Notes under the pieces: generated by a model
Seen by the model: only the letters and a program-made list of their open reading frames with translations
The model's database searches: none
Told to the model about the DNA's origin: nothing
Shown: piece by piece, positions 6,929 to 13,748 of the stretch
Numbering within the stretch: the first letter of the stretch is position 1
Layout of the letters: the number at the start of each line of letters is the position of its first letter
Source of the DNA: Bacillus suaedaesalsae
Lineage (GTDB): Bacteria > Bacillota > Bacilli > Bacillales > SA4
Reading direction: 5' to 3'
NCBI RefSeq assembly: GCF_016890225.1
Contig: NZ_JAFELM010000012.1
Coordinates: 1-64,000, forward strand
Length of the DNA: 64,000 nt
Made by a program: the position numbers and the translations under genes

Positions 6929-8247
6929 GTTCTCCAAAATTTGAAGAATTTTTAAGTAAAGTCACTTCCAAAGTAAAATCTAAGGAAGCACACAACATGA
7001 TAAAAAAAGAGCTTACTCATCATCTGCAAGAGTTAAGTCAATCTTACAAAAAAAGAGGATTTTGTGAGGAAGATTCAGATGAAAAGGCCATTCAAGAAAT
7101 GGGAAATCCTTTTACCATCGGAGAGAAATTAAATCCCCTTCATAAGCCAAAAATGGATTGGGTTCTTATTGTTTTATTTGTTATTTTTGCTAGTATTAGT
7201 TTTCTTCCGTTAGTTGGTGGAATTCCCGAAGTTTCCTTATCAAGCACCTATTTTATGGAGCGACAGGCTATCTGGTACTGCCTGGCTGTTCCTGTAATTA
7301 TTGTGTTCCTTTTCTTTGATTACCAAAAATTAATGAATTGGTGGTTGTACTTTTATGCTATCGGCTTGTTGATCCATTTAGATCTCCATTTATTTGGATA
7401 TATGGTCAACGGAGCAAAAAAGTGGGTTTCACTTTCAGGCCTAACGGTCGATGCCACTATAATGAGTTTATTTTTCTTTTTTCTTGCTTGGGCGGGAATT
7501 TTTAACAAAATTAATGAGTTTCGTAGTTGGAAAAAACAAGGTTTTCTTCTTGTTTTATTTTGGATTCCCATTTTGCTCTACATGATGGTTCCAAACTTTA
7601 TGGTTGGTATCATTTACTTCTTCTGTTTACTAGGAATGTTTACCTTTGCCCGAGTCCATAAGAAATTAGCTATCAAACTTGTCGTAACAAATCTAATGGC
7701 TGGTGCCATCTTCGTAATTATGATCATCATGACCTCACGCCAAAGTTATTTGTTTACTAGATTATCTGATTTTATAAATTCAAATTCCGACCCAAATGGA
7801 GCAGGGTATATGTATATGGCGGTTAGGAGTGTCCTTGCAGAAGCGGGATGGTTCGGTAACGGACTTTATAATGATTTGAACTTTCAATTGTTACCAGAAT
7901 CACATACAGATTTTGCTTTCCCATTCCTCGTCTATTCCCTTGGTTGGGCATTCGGAATCGTTCTTTGTTTTATCCTACTGATATTTATTTCAAGAATCTC
8001 CAAAAATGCGTTTAAAACAAGGGACCTTTATGGGAGGTTGATCGTAATTGGTGGTGCTGCAATATTTGCCGTTCCTACTACTTGGAACATCTTGATGGGC
8101 TTTGGAATCGTGCCAATCATGGAAGTTTCCCTGCCGTTTATTAGTTATGGAGGAAGCGCGATCCTCTTTTACGCCGCTGTTTTAGGACTCATTTTAAATG
8201 TTTATCGAAGAAAGGATATGGTAGAACCCACGATAGCAGGATTCTAA
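6925..8247 (+). CDS. SEDS-family (FtsW/RodA/SpoVE) membrane protein with N-terminal HAAS-like domain
   Basis: A 440-residue protein. Residues about 9-70 form a soluble helical domain of the HAAS/DUF1700 type (AHNMIKKELTHHLQEL, then DEKAIQEMGNPFTIGEKL). The rest, from about residue 78, is a multi-pass membrane protein with SEDS signatures: NGAKKWVSL near 157-165, LPESHTDFAF with Asp329 at the position of the catalytic Asp of RodA/FtsW, and LPFISYGGS at 403-411. SEDS proteins polymerise lipid II into glycan strands. The key residues are present, so activity is plausible, but no partner class B PBP is adjacent. Coupling to an ECF sigma and a PadR-like protein suggests stress-controlled wall synthesis or wall-state sensing. 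Confidence 0.85.
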   Translation: MSSPKFEEFLSKVTSKVKSKEAHNMIKKELTHHLQELSQSYKKRGFCEEDSDEKAIQEMGNPFTIGEKLNPLHKPKMDWVLIVLFVIFASISFLPLVGGIPEVSLSSTYFMERQAIWYCLAVPVIIVFLFFDYQKLMNWWLYFYAIGLLIHLDLHLFGYMVNGAKKWVSLSGLTVDATIMSLFFFFLAWAGIFNKINEFRSWKKQGFLLVLFWIPILLYMMVPNFMVGIIYFFCLLGMFTFARVHKKLAIKLVVTNLMAGAIFVIMIIMTSRQSYLFTRLSDFINSNSDPNGAGYMYMAVRSVLAEAGWFGNGLYNDLNFQLLPESHTDFAFPFLVYSLGWAFGIVLCFILLIFISRISKNAFKTRDLYGRLIVIGGAAIFAVPTTWNILMGFGIVPIMEVSLPFISYGGSAILFYAAVLGLILNVYRRKDMVEPTIAGF

Positions 8248-8339
8248 GTAATGCAACATTAGTAATAATTTATAAAGGAAACTAGTCATTTCAAATTCTT
8301 AAGCATTTAAAGTCAAAAATCTAAATGTCGATAAAAAGT

Positions 8340-8364
8340 GCGATAGCTAATTCAAAGCTGTCGC
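8340..8364 (+). terminator. hairpin after the ECF-SEDS operon
   Basis: GCGATAGCT (8340-8348) pairs with AGCTGTCGC (8356-8364) with one G-U. The flanking AAAG and CTTT extend it imperfectly. The T-run is poor, so termination strength is uncertain. Confidence 0.45.
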
Positions 8365-8372
8365 CTTTCACT

Positions 8373-8393
8373 TATTGAAGTACCGGTGCTCTG
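8373..8393 (+). repeat. degenerate copy of GGGG(C/A)AGTTTAGTTGAA repeat (copy E)
   Basis: TATTGAAGTACCGGTGC matches the left half of copy C (TATTGAAGTAACGGGGC) with two changes. Confidence 0.35.
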
Positions 8394-8630
8394 AAAAGAA
8401 GAAATAATTGGTTTTATTAATCCATAAAAGTGCGCTTTTCTTCAATTAGAGGGCGTCTATTTGTAATGCCCCAACACATTTAAGAGGTTAGATCTTGTTA
8501 GGGTAAAGAAAAGATTGTGAAGATTGCTACTTAAATGTAGTGTAGTGCTTTACTAAGAAAATCAATCAAATTGAAATTATTTTTATATATTATAAACCCC
8601 TATTGCTTTAAGTAAGTAAAGGCAAATTGT

Positions 8631-8742
8631 CACTTTACTTGGAGCCTCTGCGGACATGATCCTAAGCCATAGAAAGCCAGATTTATAAAAGTTCCTGGCT
8701 AAGCCCAAACAGGCTATCATGCCCGCCTCTCCAAATAAAGTG
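8631..8742. repeat. 112-nt imperfect palindrome (candidate MITE or structured RNA)
   Basis: The outer arms CACTTTACTTGGAG (8631-8644) and CTCCAAATAAAGTG (8729-8742) are complementary at 13 of 14 positions, counting no G-U. Inner arms GCGGACATGAT (8650-8660) and ATCATGCCCGC (8716-8726) and an apical AGCCAG/CTGGCT (8675-8700) continue the pairing. No coding frame is present. The rest of 8248-8880 shows no gene. Confidence 0.6.
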
Positions 8743-8838
8743 CACGTTTCTATCAGGAGACATTATTAATCTTATTGTTAAAAACTTATAAATGAAAAGC
8801 TTTATACTAGCAACTTTTCTTTGATAAGCACTACAGAA

Positions 8839-8864
8839 ACTAACGGGGGCAATAGTTTAAGAAG
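8839..8864 (+). repeat. degenerate copy of GGGG(C/A)AGTTTAGTTGAA repeat (copy D)
   Basis: ACTAACGGGGGCAATAGTTT, then AAGAAG. It lies 19 nt upstream of a strong terminator hairpin. Confidence 0.4.
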
Positions 8865-8882
8865 CACTTTATATAAAGGTTG

Positions 8883-8918
8883 GCCATAATGGATGTAGAA
8901 TCCGTTATGGCTTTTTTT
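8883..8918 (+). terminator. strong intrinsic terminator without an obvious gene
   Basis: GCCATAATGGA (8883-8893) pairs with TCCGTTATGGC (8901-8911) and is followed by seven T. No gene lies within 600 nt upstream on this strand, so it may be left over from a lost gene or may end a small RNA. Confidence 0.75.
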
Positions 8919-8987
8919 ATTTCTACAATGTTTTAGATGAAGGAATGTAATTCCAAAAATTCAATAATGTCGTTTTAGATAAATAAA

Positions 8988-9021
8988 TAGCCTACGAATT
9001 AACTTGAAAATTCGTAGGCTA
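8988..9021 (-). terminator. intrinsic terminator for the small gene at 9082-9234
   Basis: A perfect 13-bp stem, TAGCCTACGAATT (8988-9000) with AATTCGTAGGCTA (9009-9021). On the minus strand it is followed by TTTATTTATCTAAAA. Confidence 0.7.
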
Positions 9022-9081
9022 TAATTCATATGTTTAAGTACGGATTAAATAATTGGTTTAGCACTCTCTTCTGTCATACAT

Positions 9082-9234
9082 CTAAAAGCGGAATGTAATG
9101 GCTTCGTCAAATTCATCTAGGTTGTCTTGATCAAAATGATCGATAGAATCGTTATATGTATATATGTTATCTGGTGAAAGGTCGTGGTACCAAATGTTTG
9201 ATAAAGAATCAGTGTAGATTGGAAAATCACTCAT
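9082..9234 (-). CDS. 50-residue acidic hypothetical protein
   Basis: The frame runs from ATG at 9234 to TAG at 9082-9084, beginning MSDFPIYTDSLSNIWYHDL and ending in an Asp/Glu-rich tail (DQDNLDEFDEAITFRF). TGAGGTG lies 8 nt upstream as ribosome-binding site and a perfect terminator follows 60 nt downstream. Start signal, terminator and the well-defined acidic sequence together make it a credible gene. Not recognised; no membrane segment or cysteine. Confidence 0.6.
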   Translation of the reverse strand: MSDFPIYTDSLSNIWYHDLSPDNIYTYNDSIDHFDQDNLDEFDEAITFRF

Positions 9235-9317
9235 GTTTTCAACACCTCAAAGATAAAATTTTGATTCGTGACATAGTATGTTCAATTTTAAAAATTTTAT
9301 CATTACAAATGAACTTA

Positions 9318-9842
9318 TTATCGAAAAACAGAGGTTGGTACATCAAAGATATTCCATAAGAGAATAATGAAAACAATGGAAAACAACCATGTTAAAATTG
9401 GTCGATGAAAATGTAGTTTTAACAAGGAGAACATCACGATATTAAATAGAATGGACCAACTAAATCCCCATCCATTATGGTACGTAATTAAATGTAAACT
9501 CCGATCTCCTAATTCATTTACCAGATAAATTAACAGCCAAAGCAAAATCCAACCGAGCTGTTTTAAACGTTTGCTTGGGAATTTAGATAAATAAATCAGT
9601 ATTGTAGCGGGATATTTAATAAGCATAATAGAAATAAATACATGAGTATGTGTAAGTCCAATATTTTCATCCACTCCTTGTGGATTATATTTCCACATAG
9701 GATATAAATCGGAAAGAAAGTATTGATAAAGTAAATCTCCTAAAAAGAAAAATAAAATTGTCGGATAATACTTTTCCCAGTTTTTCCAATCTCCCCATTT
9801 CCAAAGCGCCACAAACCACACTAATGCATAAATAGCATTCAC
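9318..9842 (-). CDS. CBO0543-like integral membrane protein
   Basis: A 174-residue membrane protein with five or six hydrophobic segments, rich in Trp and Tyr (for example ALVWFVALWKWGDWKNWEKY at the N-terminus and HRPILTWLFSIVFIILLWNI at the C-terminus). The pattern, including DLLYQYFLSDLYPMW and GDRSLHLITYHNGWGFSWS, fits the CBO0543 family of Bacillus and Clostridium membrane proteins. AGGTGAAG provides the ribosome-binding site. The biochemical role is unknown. It belongs to the same general class as the protein at 2525-3055 but is diverged from it. Confidence 0.72.
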   Translation of the reverse strand: MNAIYALVWFVALWKWGDWKNWEKYYPTILFFFLGDLLYQYFLSDLYPMWKYNPQGVDENIGLTHTHVFISIMLIKYPATILIYLSKFPSKRLKQLGWILLWLLIYLVNELGDRSLHLITYHNGWGFSWSILFNIVMFSLLKLHFHRPILTWLFSIVFIILLWNIFDVPTSVFR

Positions 9843-9971
9843 TGCTTCACCTACTGTTTTTTACATTATATGGGTATTATTTACGATGAAAGGTAGAACT
9901 ATCCGAGAAATGTTAAATTGTATAACTCTTATTATGCAGGTAAAACTACTTGAAGAAGGAGGTGTTGTATA

Positions 9972-10130
9972 ATGGCACAAGATGTTTTATGTGAGGTAAG
10001 TAGTTGTGTCCACAACGTACGAGGTGAGAAGTGTGCGGCTACTCAAATTTACGTTGTGAACCATCGTGAAAAAGATGCTGCATCAAGTAGTGAAACAGAT
10101 TGCAAAACATTTGAACCAAGTGATCTGTAG
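9972..10130 (+). CDS. DUF1540 domain-containing protein
   Basis: A 52-residue protein beginning MAQDVLCEVSSCVHNVRGEK, with cysteines at positions 7, 12, 21 and 44 in the DUF1540 arrangement, a small probable metal-binding fold common in Bacillus and Clostridium. AAGGAGGTG, a near-perfect ribosome-binding site, lies 7 nt before the ATG. A terminator follows at 10195. The cellular role of DUF1540 proteins is not established. Confidence 0.85.
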   Translation: MAQDVLCEVSSCVHNVRGEKCAATQIYVVNHREKDAASSSETDCKTFEPSDL

Positions 10131-10159
10131 TTAACGTTGATTGTTCTTACTACTAGTAT

Positions 10160-10174
10160 TGAAAATAATTATCA
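10160..10174. promoter_or_regulatory. Fur-box-like 7-1-7 sequence without an obvious target
   Basis: TGAAAATAATTATCA matches TGATAATnATTATCA at all but one fixed position. It lies between the DUF1540 stop and its terminator, and no plus-strand gene follows. The region is AT-rich, so chance is possible. Confidence 0.3.
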
Positions 10175-10194
10175 TTATTATTCACGAAAAAGAG

Positions 10195-10223
10195 AAAAGC
10201 ATAGAGAAGATTCTATGCTTTTT
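10195..10223 (+). terminator. intrinsic terminator
   Basis: AAAAGCATAGA (10195-10205) pairs perfectly with TCTATGCTTTT (10212-10222). It ends the DUF1540 transcript. Confidence 0.75.
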
Positions 10224-10234
10224 CCTAATTCAAT

Positions 10235-10832
10235 GCGCATTTTTTAAACTTATTTGTTCAATACCATATCGTTTTTCTCAATAGCCATAAGCTGCATGGG
10301 ACACTAAAATTTCTTTTTTTAGAGTTTTGAACGACATCAAAAAACTCTTTATCCAATATTTCTAATTCATTCTTTAATTTGGTCAAGTTTTATTCAAATG
10401 AATCTTCACCTTCTGGCTTTAACTCAGATAATTCATGATAAATGGTATCCGCCATCTCAAGAGCTAGCAAGGTCTAATCAGATATGCGGATCTTCATCAC
10501 CATGGTTATGTTCCTCTTCTTCTTGATTATGCTCACTGTCCTCTAGTCCTTCAAGACGAATGACGTTGTAGATTAATGCAATAGCTTCTCGATGTCGACC
10601 ATTATTTTAGCAGTTGGTTCATACTTGTGTGCATCTACACCGGGTGGGAAAATGCTTTTAACTTCTACAAAATCCCCATCAATTTTCTTCACAAAGTCTT
10701 CTAAAGGAAAAATCGTTGTGTATATTGTTAACGTGTCCTTTGTTGCTTTAGAAGTTCCTTCATCTGTACCACATCTAGCTAATAAGCTTGCTACCATATC
10801 ATTATGATTATCATTTTATATAAAGCTTTCAT
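10235..10832 (-). pseudogene. decayed zinc-binding lipoprotein of a ZnuA/AdcA-type ABC transporter
   Basis: Fragments of one protein can be followed across frames on the minus strand. There is a lipoprotein-like start near 10832, then GTDEGTSKATKDTLTIYTTI and DGDFVEVKSIFPPGVDAHKY (10573-10797), a His/Glu-rich stretch (EHNQEEEEHNHGDEDPH), ALEMADTIYHELSELKPEG, and a last piece corresponding to LVSHAAYGYWEKRYGIEQI near 10255-10330. These are hallmarks of the zinc-binding subunit. At least one frameshift in the signal peptide, further shifts and stops, and loss of the C-terminal half show it is dead. No permease or ATPase gene is adjacent. Confidence 0.8.
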
Positions 10833-10886
10833 ACTTTTCCCTCACTTAATCCAAATCACTTCGCTTTACATGTCCTTTAGCATATA

Positions 10887-10901
10887 TCGTAATAATTATG
10901 G
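10887..10901 (-). promoter_or_regulatory. Zur-box-like sequence upstream of the dead zinc lipoprotein gene
   Basis: TCGTAATAATTATGG matches the Bacillus Zur consensus TCGTAATnATTACGA in the whole left half and five of seven positions on the right. It sits about 55 nt upstream of the pseudogene start, where a zinc-repressed promoter would be expected. Confidence 0.45.
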
Positions 10902-11057
10902 ATATTAAACTAAAAGTTTATTATTTTTTCTTTGAAAATCTTAGATAAACATGGTCACGAAGAACATGCAATAACTATTCGTTTCATAGGATAAAAGGAA
11001 AATGTATATGAGGTAGAGAATTATATAGTACAAAAATATTTTTAGGAGGGGCAGTAC

Positions 11058-11384
11058 ATGTCAGTGTTGAATGAATTACACGAGCTAGTGAAAAAGATGA
11101 ACGATAATCCAGTACATATTGAAGGGGAAAAGGACCGTGTTTTCCAAGTAAATCTTGATAGCGGGGATGAATTGCAAATTGTGTTGCAAAACGGAATTGT
11201 TGAAGTGAAAGAAGGAGCACCGCATGAAGCTGAAGTCACATTAAAGCTTTCTGAGCAAAACTTTTCAAAGCTTTTAAAAGACGACCTAAACACAACATTG
11301 GCATTCATGACCGGTGGCCTAAAGGTAGAGGGAAAACTTGGCCTAGCTCTTAAATTACAAGAAATCGTAAAAAACTATCAATAA
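11058..11384 (+). CDS. SCP2 sterol-binding domain protein
   Basis: A 108-residue protein made of a single SCP2-like domain: an amphipathic N-terminal helix (LNELHELVKKMNDNPVHIEG), alternating strands (VFQVNLDSGDELQIVLQNG), and the TLKLSEQNFSKLLKDDLNTT, then MTGGLKVEGKLGLALKL signature near the C-terminus. This fold makes a hydrophobic tunnel for lipids or acyl groups; the ligand in Bacillus is unknown. AGGAGGGG gives a strong start signal. The next gene, yidD, is convergent with 1 nt between the stops. Confidence 0.85.
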   Translation: MSVLNELHELVKKMNDNPVHIEGEKDRVFQVNLDSGDELQIVLQNGIVEVKEGAPHEAEVTLKLSEQNFSKLLKDDLNTTLAFMTGGLKVEGKLGLALKLQEIVKNYQ

Positions 11385-11385
11385 T

Positions 11386-11610
11386 CTATTTCTTTTTCTT
11401 TTCTGGAACAGGATCAAATCCACCTGGATGAAATGGCTGACATTTAACAATACGTTTAATGGTCAGCCATGTTCCTTTTATTGGACCAAAACGTTCAATG
11501 GCTTCGACACCATAATGTGAGCATGTTGGATAAAATCGACATGACGGTGGTGTTAAGGGAGAAATAAATTTTTGATAAACACGTATAAATAATATAAACA
11601 GTTTCTTCAT
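11386..11610 (-). CDS. ytjA: membrane protein insertion efficiency factor YidD (YtjA)
   Basis: A 74-residue protein from the chosen ATG at 11610. An earlier in-frame ATG at 11628 lies over the GGAGG ribosome-binding site itself. It carries the YidD signature: amphipathic [18 protein letters not shown], then [20 protein letters not shown] and [17 protein letters not shown] with the three conserved cysteines. YidD proteins sit at the inner face of the membrane and assist YidC/SpoIIIJ-mediated insertion. In B. subtilis ytjA also neighbours luxS, as here. Confidence 0.93.
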   Translation of the reverse strand: MKKLFILFIRVYQKFISPLTPPSCRFYPTCSHYGVEAIERFGPIKGTWLTIKRIVKCQPFHPGGFDPVPEKKKK

Positions 11611-11725
11611 CTTTGGGAAATCCTCCATTGGGAAAATTTAATTCACAGTATTCCGATTTAAATTGTGGTAAAATGTTCGTTTTTCTATTATTATAAGTAT
11701 AGAAGACTTATTAGGAGTGATAAAC

Positions 11726-12199
11726 ATGCCTTCAGTAGAAAGTTTTGAATTAGATCATGATGCAGTCGTTGCACCATATGTAAGACATTGCGGTGTTCAT
11801 AAGGTAGGAAGCGACGGCGTTGTAAATAAATTTGATATTCGTTTCTGCCAACCAAATAAACAAGCGATGAAGCCAGATAGCATTCACACATTAGAACACT
11901 TACTAGCGTTCAATATTCGAAAGCATTCTGAGCAATATGATCACTTTGATATTATCGATATTTCCCCTATGGGCTGCCAAACTGGTTTCTATCTAGTGGT
12001 AAGTGGTTCACCAACTGTTACAGAAATTATTGATGTTCTTGAAGACACAATGAAAGACGCAGTTGAAATTACAGAAATTCCGGCTGCAAATGAAAAACAA
12101 TGTGGCCAAGCGAAGTTACATGACCTTGATGGAGCAAAACGCTTAATGAACTTCTGGTTACAGCAATCAAAGGAAGACCTTCATAAAGTATTTGGATAA
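11726..12199 (+). CDS. luxS: S-ribosylhomocysteine lyase LuxS
   Basis: This 157-residue enzyme splits S-ribosylhomocysteine into homocysteine and DPD, the precursor of autoinducer-2, in the activated methyl cycle. His54, Glu57 and His58 (HTLEH) together with Cys126 ([11 protein letters not shown]) form the metal site, and Cys84 ([10 protein letters not shown]) is the catalytic cysteine. ATG 11726 is preferred over GTG 11717 because AGGAGTG lies 8 nt upstream and the resulting length equals that of B. subtilis LuxS. It is a single-gene unit closed by a terminator. No S-box leader is seen here; the one in this window precedes metK. Confidence 0.97.
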   Translation: MPSVESFELDHDAVVAPYVRHCGVHKVGSDGVVNKFDIRFCQPNKQAMKPDSIHTLEHLLAFNIRKHSEQYDHFDIIDISPMGCQTGFYLVVSGSPTVTEIIDVLEDTMKDAVEITEIPAANEKQCGQAKLHDLDGAKRLMNFWLQQSKEDLHKVFG

Positions 12200-12209
12200 A
12201 ATATTTAAG

Positions 12210-12237
12210 AACACCTTGCGAAAGCAGGGTGTTTTTT
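12210..12237 (+). terminator. luxS terminator
   Basis: AACACCTTGC and GCAGGGTGTT pair around GAAA and are followed by a T-run. Confidence 0.85.
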
Positions 12238-12337
12238 CTATGGTTTTGACATTATTAATTATTGCATAGAACGTGAAGACAAGCCATATAGTAGTAATAG
12301 TAGAAACGTTAGTAGATTAATAGATAGGGGAAGTAAA

Positions 12338-13279
12338 ATGAATGAAAAACTAACATTTCATAAAGATTTCATTGGCTTTGGACTCATTGCTTTGTTTATC
12401 TTCTTGTTTTTCTTTAGTCATATCACAACGAGTTTCTTCCAAACATTATCGGAGTCAGTAACCATAATAACTATATTTTCCATATTTTTCAGCATAATCA
12501 TTAAGGCGATTCCGTTTGTTTTGTTAGGTGCGGTAGTTTCAGCGATTCTTTCAATCTACGTTTCCGAAAAAAAGATTGAACGTGTAATAACTAGTCATCC
12601 AGTTTTGGGATGGTTGTTGATAATGTTGTGCTCTGGAGAAAGACTTCTACCGATAGCTAGTAGATACATGAATAAAGGGATGCCTACCTATATAGGAATT
12701 GTACTATTATTTGTGGCACCAGTACTAAATCCAGTTGTATTAGCATCCACATATGTTGCTTTTTCGAATACACCGGAAATAATGTACGTGAGAATTGGAC
12801 TTTCGCTGGTATTGAGCTTGTTTTTAGGTGTGATGGTATATTTGATATTTCAAAATAAGAACCTTTTTACAATGGATGCAGAAGAAAATGACCACAAACC
12901 AAGAAAATGGTTACAAGCAGTTAGTGATAAGTTTTTTGAGGTCGGAAAATATGTCTTGATAGGTGCTGGTTTTGTCAGTGTTATGCAAACACTTATTGGA
13001 GAAAAGTTGGTGGAAATCGGTTCAAATGAATTACTTTCTTCTGTTCTTCTCATGACATTATCTTTTGTTTTATCAATTAGTCCAGTAGTGGATTCATTTA
13101 TTGCTTCATCGTTCGAGGGGACTTTACCAACAAACTCAATCCTTGCCTTTTTATTGTTCGGAGCAATGTTTAATTTGAGGAACGTAGCTATATTAAGTAA
13201 GTTATTTCAAGTACGATTTATTGTAAATGTTGGTAGCATTCTTTTCATTGGTGTAATATGTTTTGTCTTATTAGTTTAA
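12338..13279 (+). CDS. YcgR-like permease (DUF318/ArsP_1 family)
   Basis: A 313-residue integral membrane protein with about eight transmembrane helices in two halves separated by a basic loop (ENDHKPRKWLQAVSDKFFEV, near 183-202). Motifs such as IKAIPFVLLGAVVSAILS and LLFVAPVLNPVVLASTYVAF in the first half, and MTLSFVLSISPVVDSFIASS in the second, match the YcgR/YraQ permease family, of unknown substrate. It is followed 22 nt later by the usual YcgQ-type partner. In B. subtilis ycgRQ is under Zur control; no clear Zur box is seen here. AGGGGAAG gives the start signal. Confidence 0.85.
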   Translation: MNEKLTFHKDFIGFGLIALFIFLFFFSHITTSFFQTLSESVTIITIFSIFFSIIIKAIPFVLLGAVVSAILSIYVSEKKIERVITSHPVLGWLLIMLCSGERLLPIASRYMNKGMPTYIGIVLLFVAPVLNPVVLASTYVAFSNTPEIMYVRIGLSLVLSLFLGVMVYLIFQNKNLFTMDAEENDHKPRKWLQAVSDKFFEVGKYVLIGAGFVSVMQTLIGEKLVEIGSNELLSSVLLMTLSFVLSISPVVDSFIASSFEGTLPTNSILAFLLFGAMFNLRNVAILSKLFQVRFIVNVGSILFIGVICFVLLV

Positions 13280-13301
13280 GAATAGGAAGGAAGAAAAAAC
13301 T

Positions 13302-13700
13302 TTGCAAAAAGATATAGGCTTTCATTATTTTTTACGAGGAATTATCTTAATAGGCTTGGCGTTGTTTTTACTAAAAATAATCGTGACAGGTACGATAATT
13401 TCATACATATCAACTGGGATGCTGCCGCTCATATATGTGACAAGTGCATTACTACTATCATTAGGCATCATACACGTTTGGCAAAGTGGAGCTAAGGACC
13501 AAGAAAAACAAGTGGCAAGCGCGAAGTATCGATCCATTATTTTATATGGAGCTTTTGTGAGTACAATTGTTGTAGGTTTAGTGTTTTCCAATGTTACGCC
13601 TATACTTGGAGGGAGCAAAGAGGAATTCATCAAACAGCTAGATCAGATGTTTGGAATTGAAGAAGACCTGCCTAGTGATTTGCATCTGGAGGAAGAATAA
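13302..13700 (+). CDS. YcgQ-like permease partner (TIGR03943 family), short form
   Basis: A 132-residue protein starting at TTG, with GGAAGG about 14 nt upstream. It has three transmembrane segments (about 9-27, 37-55 and 72-90), then an acidic C-terminus ending FGIEEDLPSDLHLEEE. It corresponds to the N-terminal membrane part of YcgQ/TIGR03943 proteins. Those normally continue into a C-terminal soluble domain of a further 100 or more residues, which is absent here. This may be a genuine short form or a truncation. It pairs with the upstream YcgR-like permease. Confidence 0.75.
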   Translation: MQKDIGFHYFLRGIILIGLALFLLKIIVTGTIISYISTGMLPLIYVTSALLLSLGIIHVWQSGAKDQEKQVASAKYRSIILYGAFVSTIVVGLVFSNVTPILGGSKEEFIKQLDQMFGIEEDLPSDLHLEEE

Positions 13701-13708
13701 ATAAAGAG

Positions 13709-13748
13709 GGTGCCAATCTTTTGAGTAAAAGACAGGCACCATTATTAT
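13709..13748. terminator. bidirectional terminator
   Basis: GGTGCC (13709-13714) pairs with GGCACC (13735-13740), with an inner TTTT/AAAA pairing. AT-rich tails lie on both sides, serving the ycgQ-like gene and the convergent amidase gene. Confidence 0.7.

Noticed and set aside
9156-9359. Plus-strand open frame of 67 codons.
   Set aside because: It overlaps the better supported minus-strand gene 9082-9234 and lacks a ribosome-binding site.
10799-10820. Fur-box-like AATGATAATCATAATGATA at the start of the dead zinc lipoprotein gene.
   Set aside because: On the minus strand these bases encode the hydrophobic signal peptide (MIIIM codons), so the match is explained by coding; the Zur-like box further upstream is the more sensible operator.
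10925-10970. Short plus-strand piece reading DKHGHEEHAITIRF.
   Set aside because: It hints at a metal-binding protein remnant next to the zinc lipoprotein pseudogene, but it is too short to assign and has no start.
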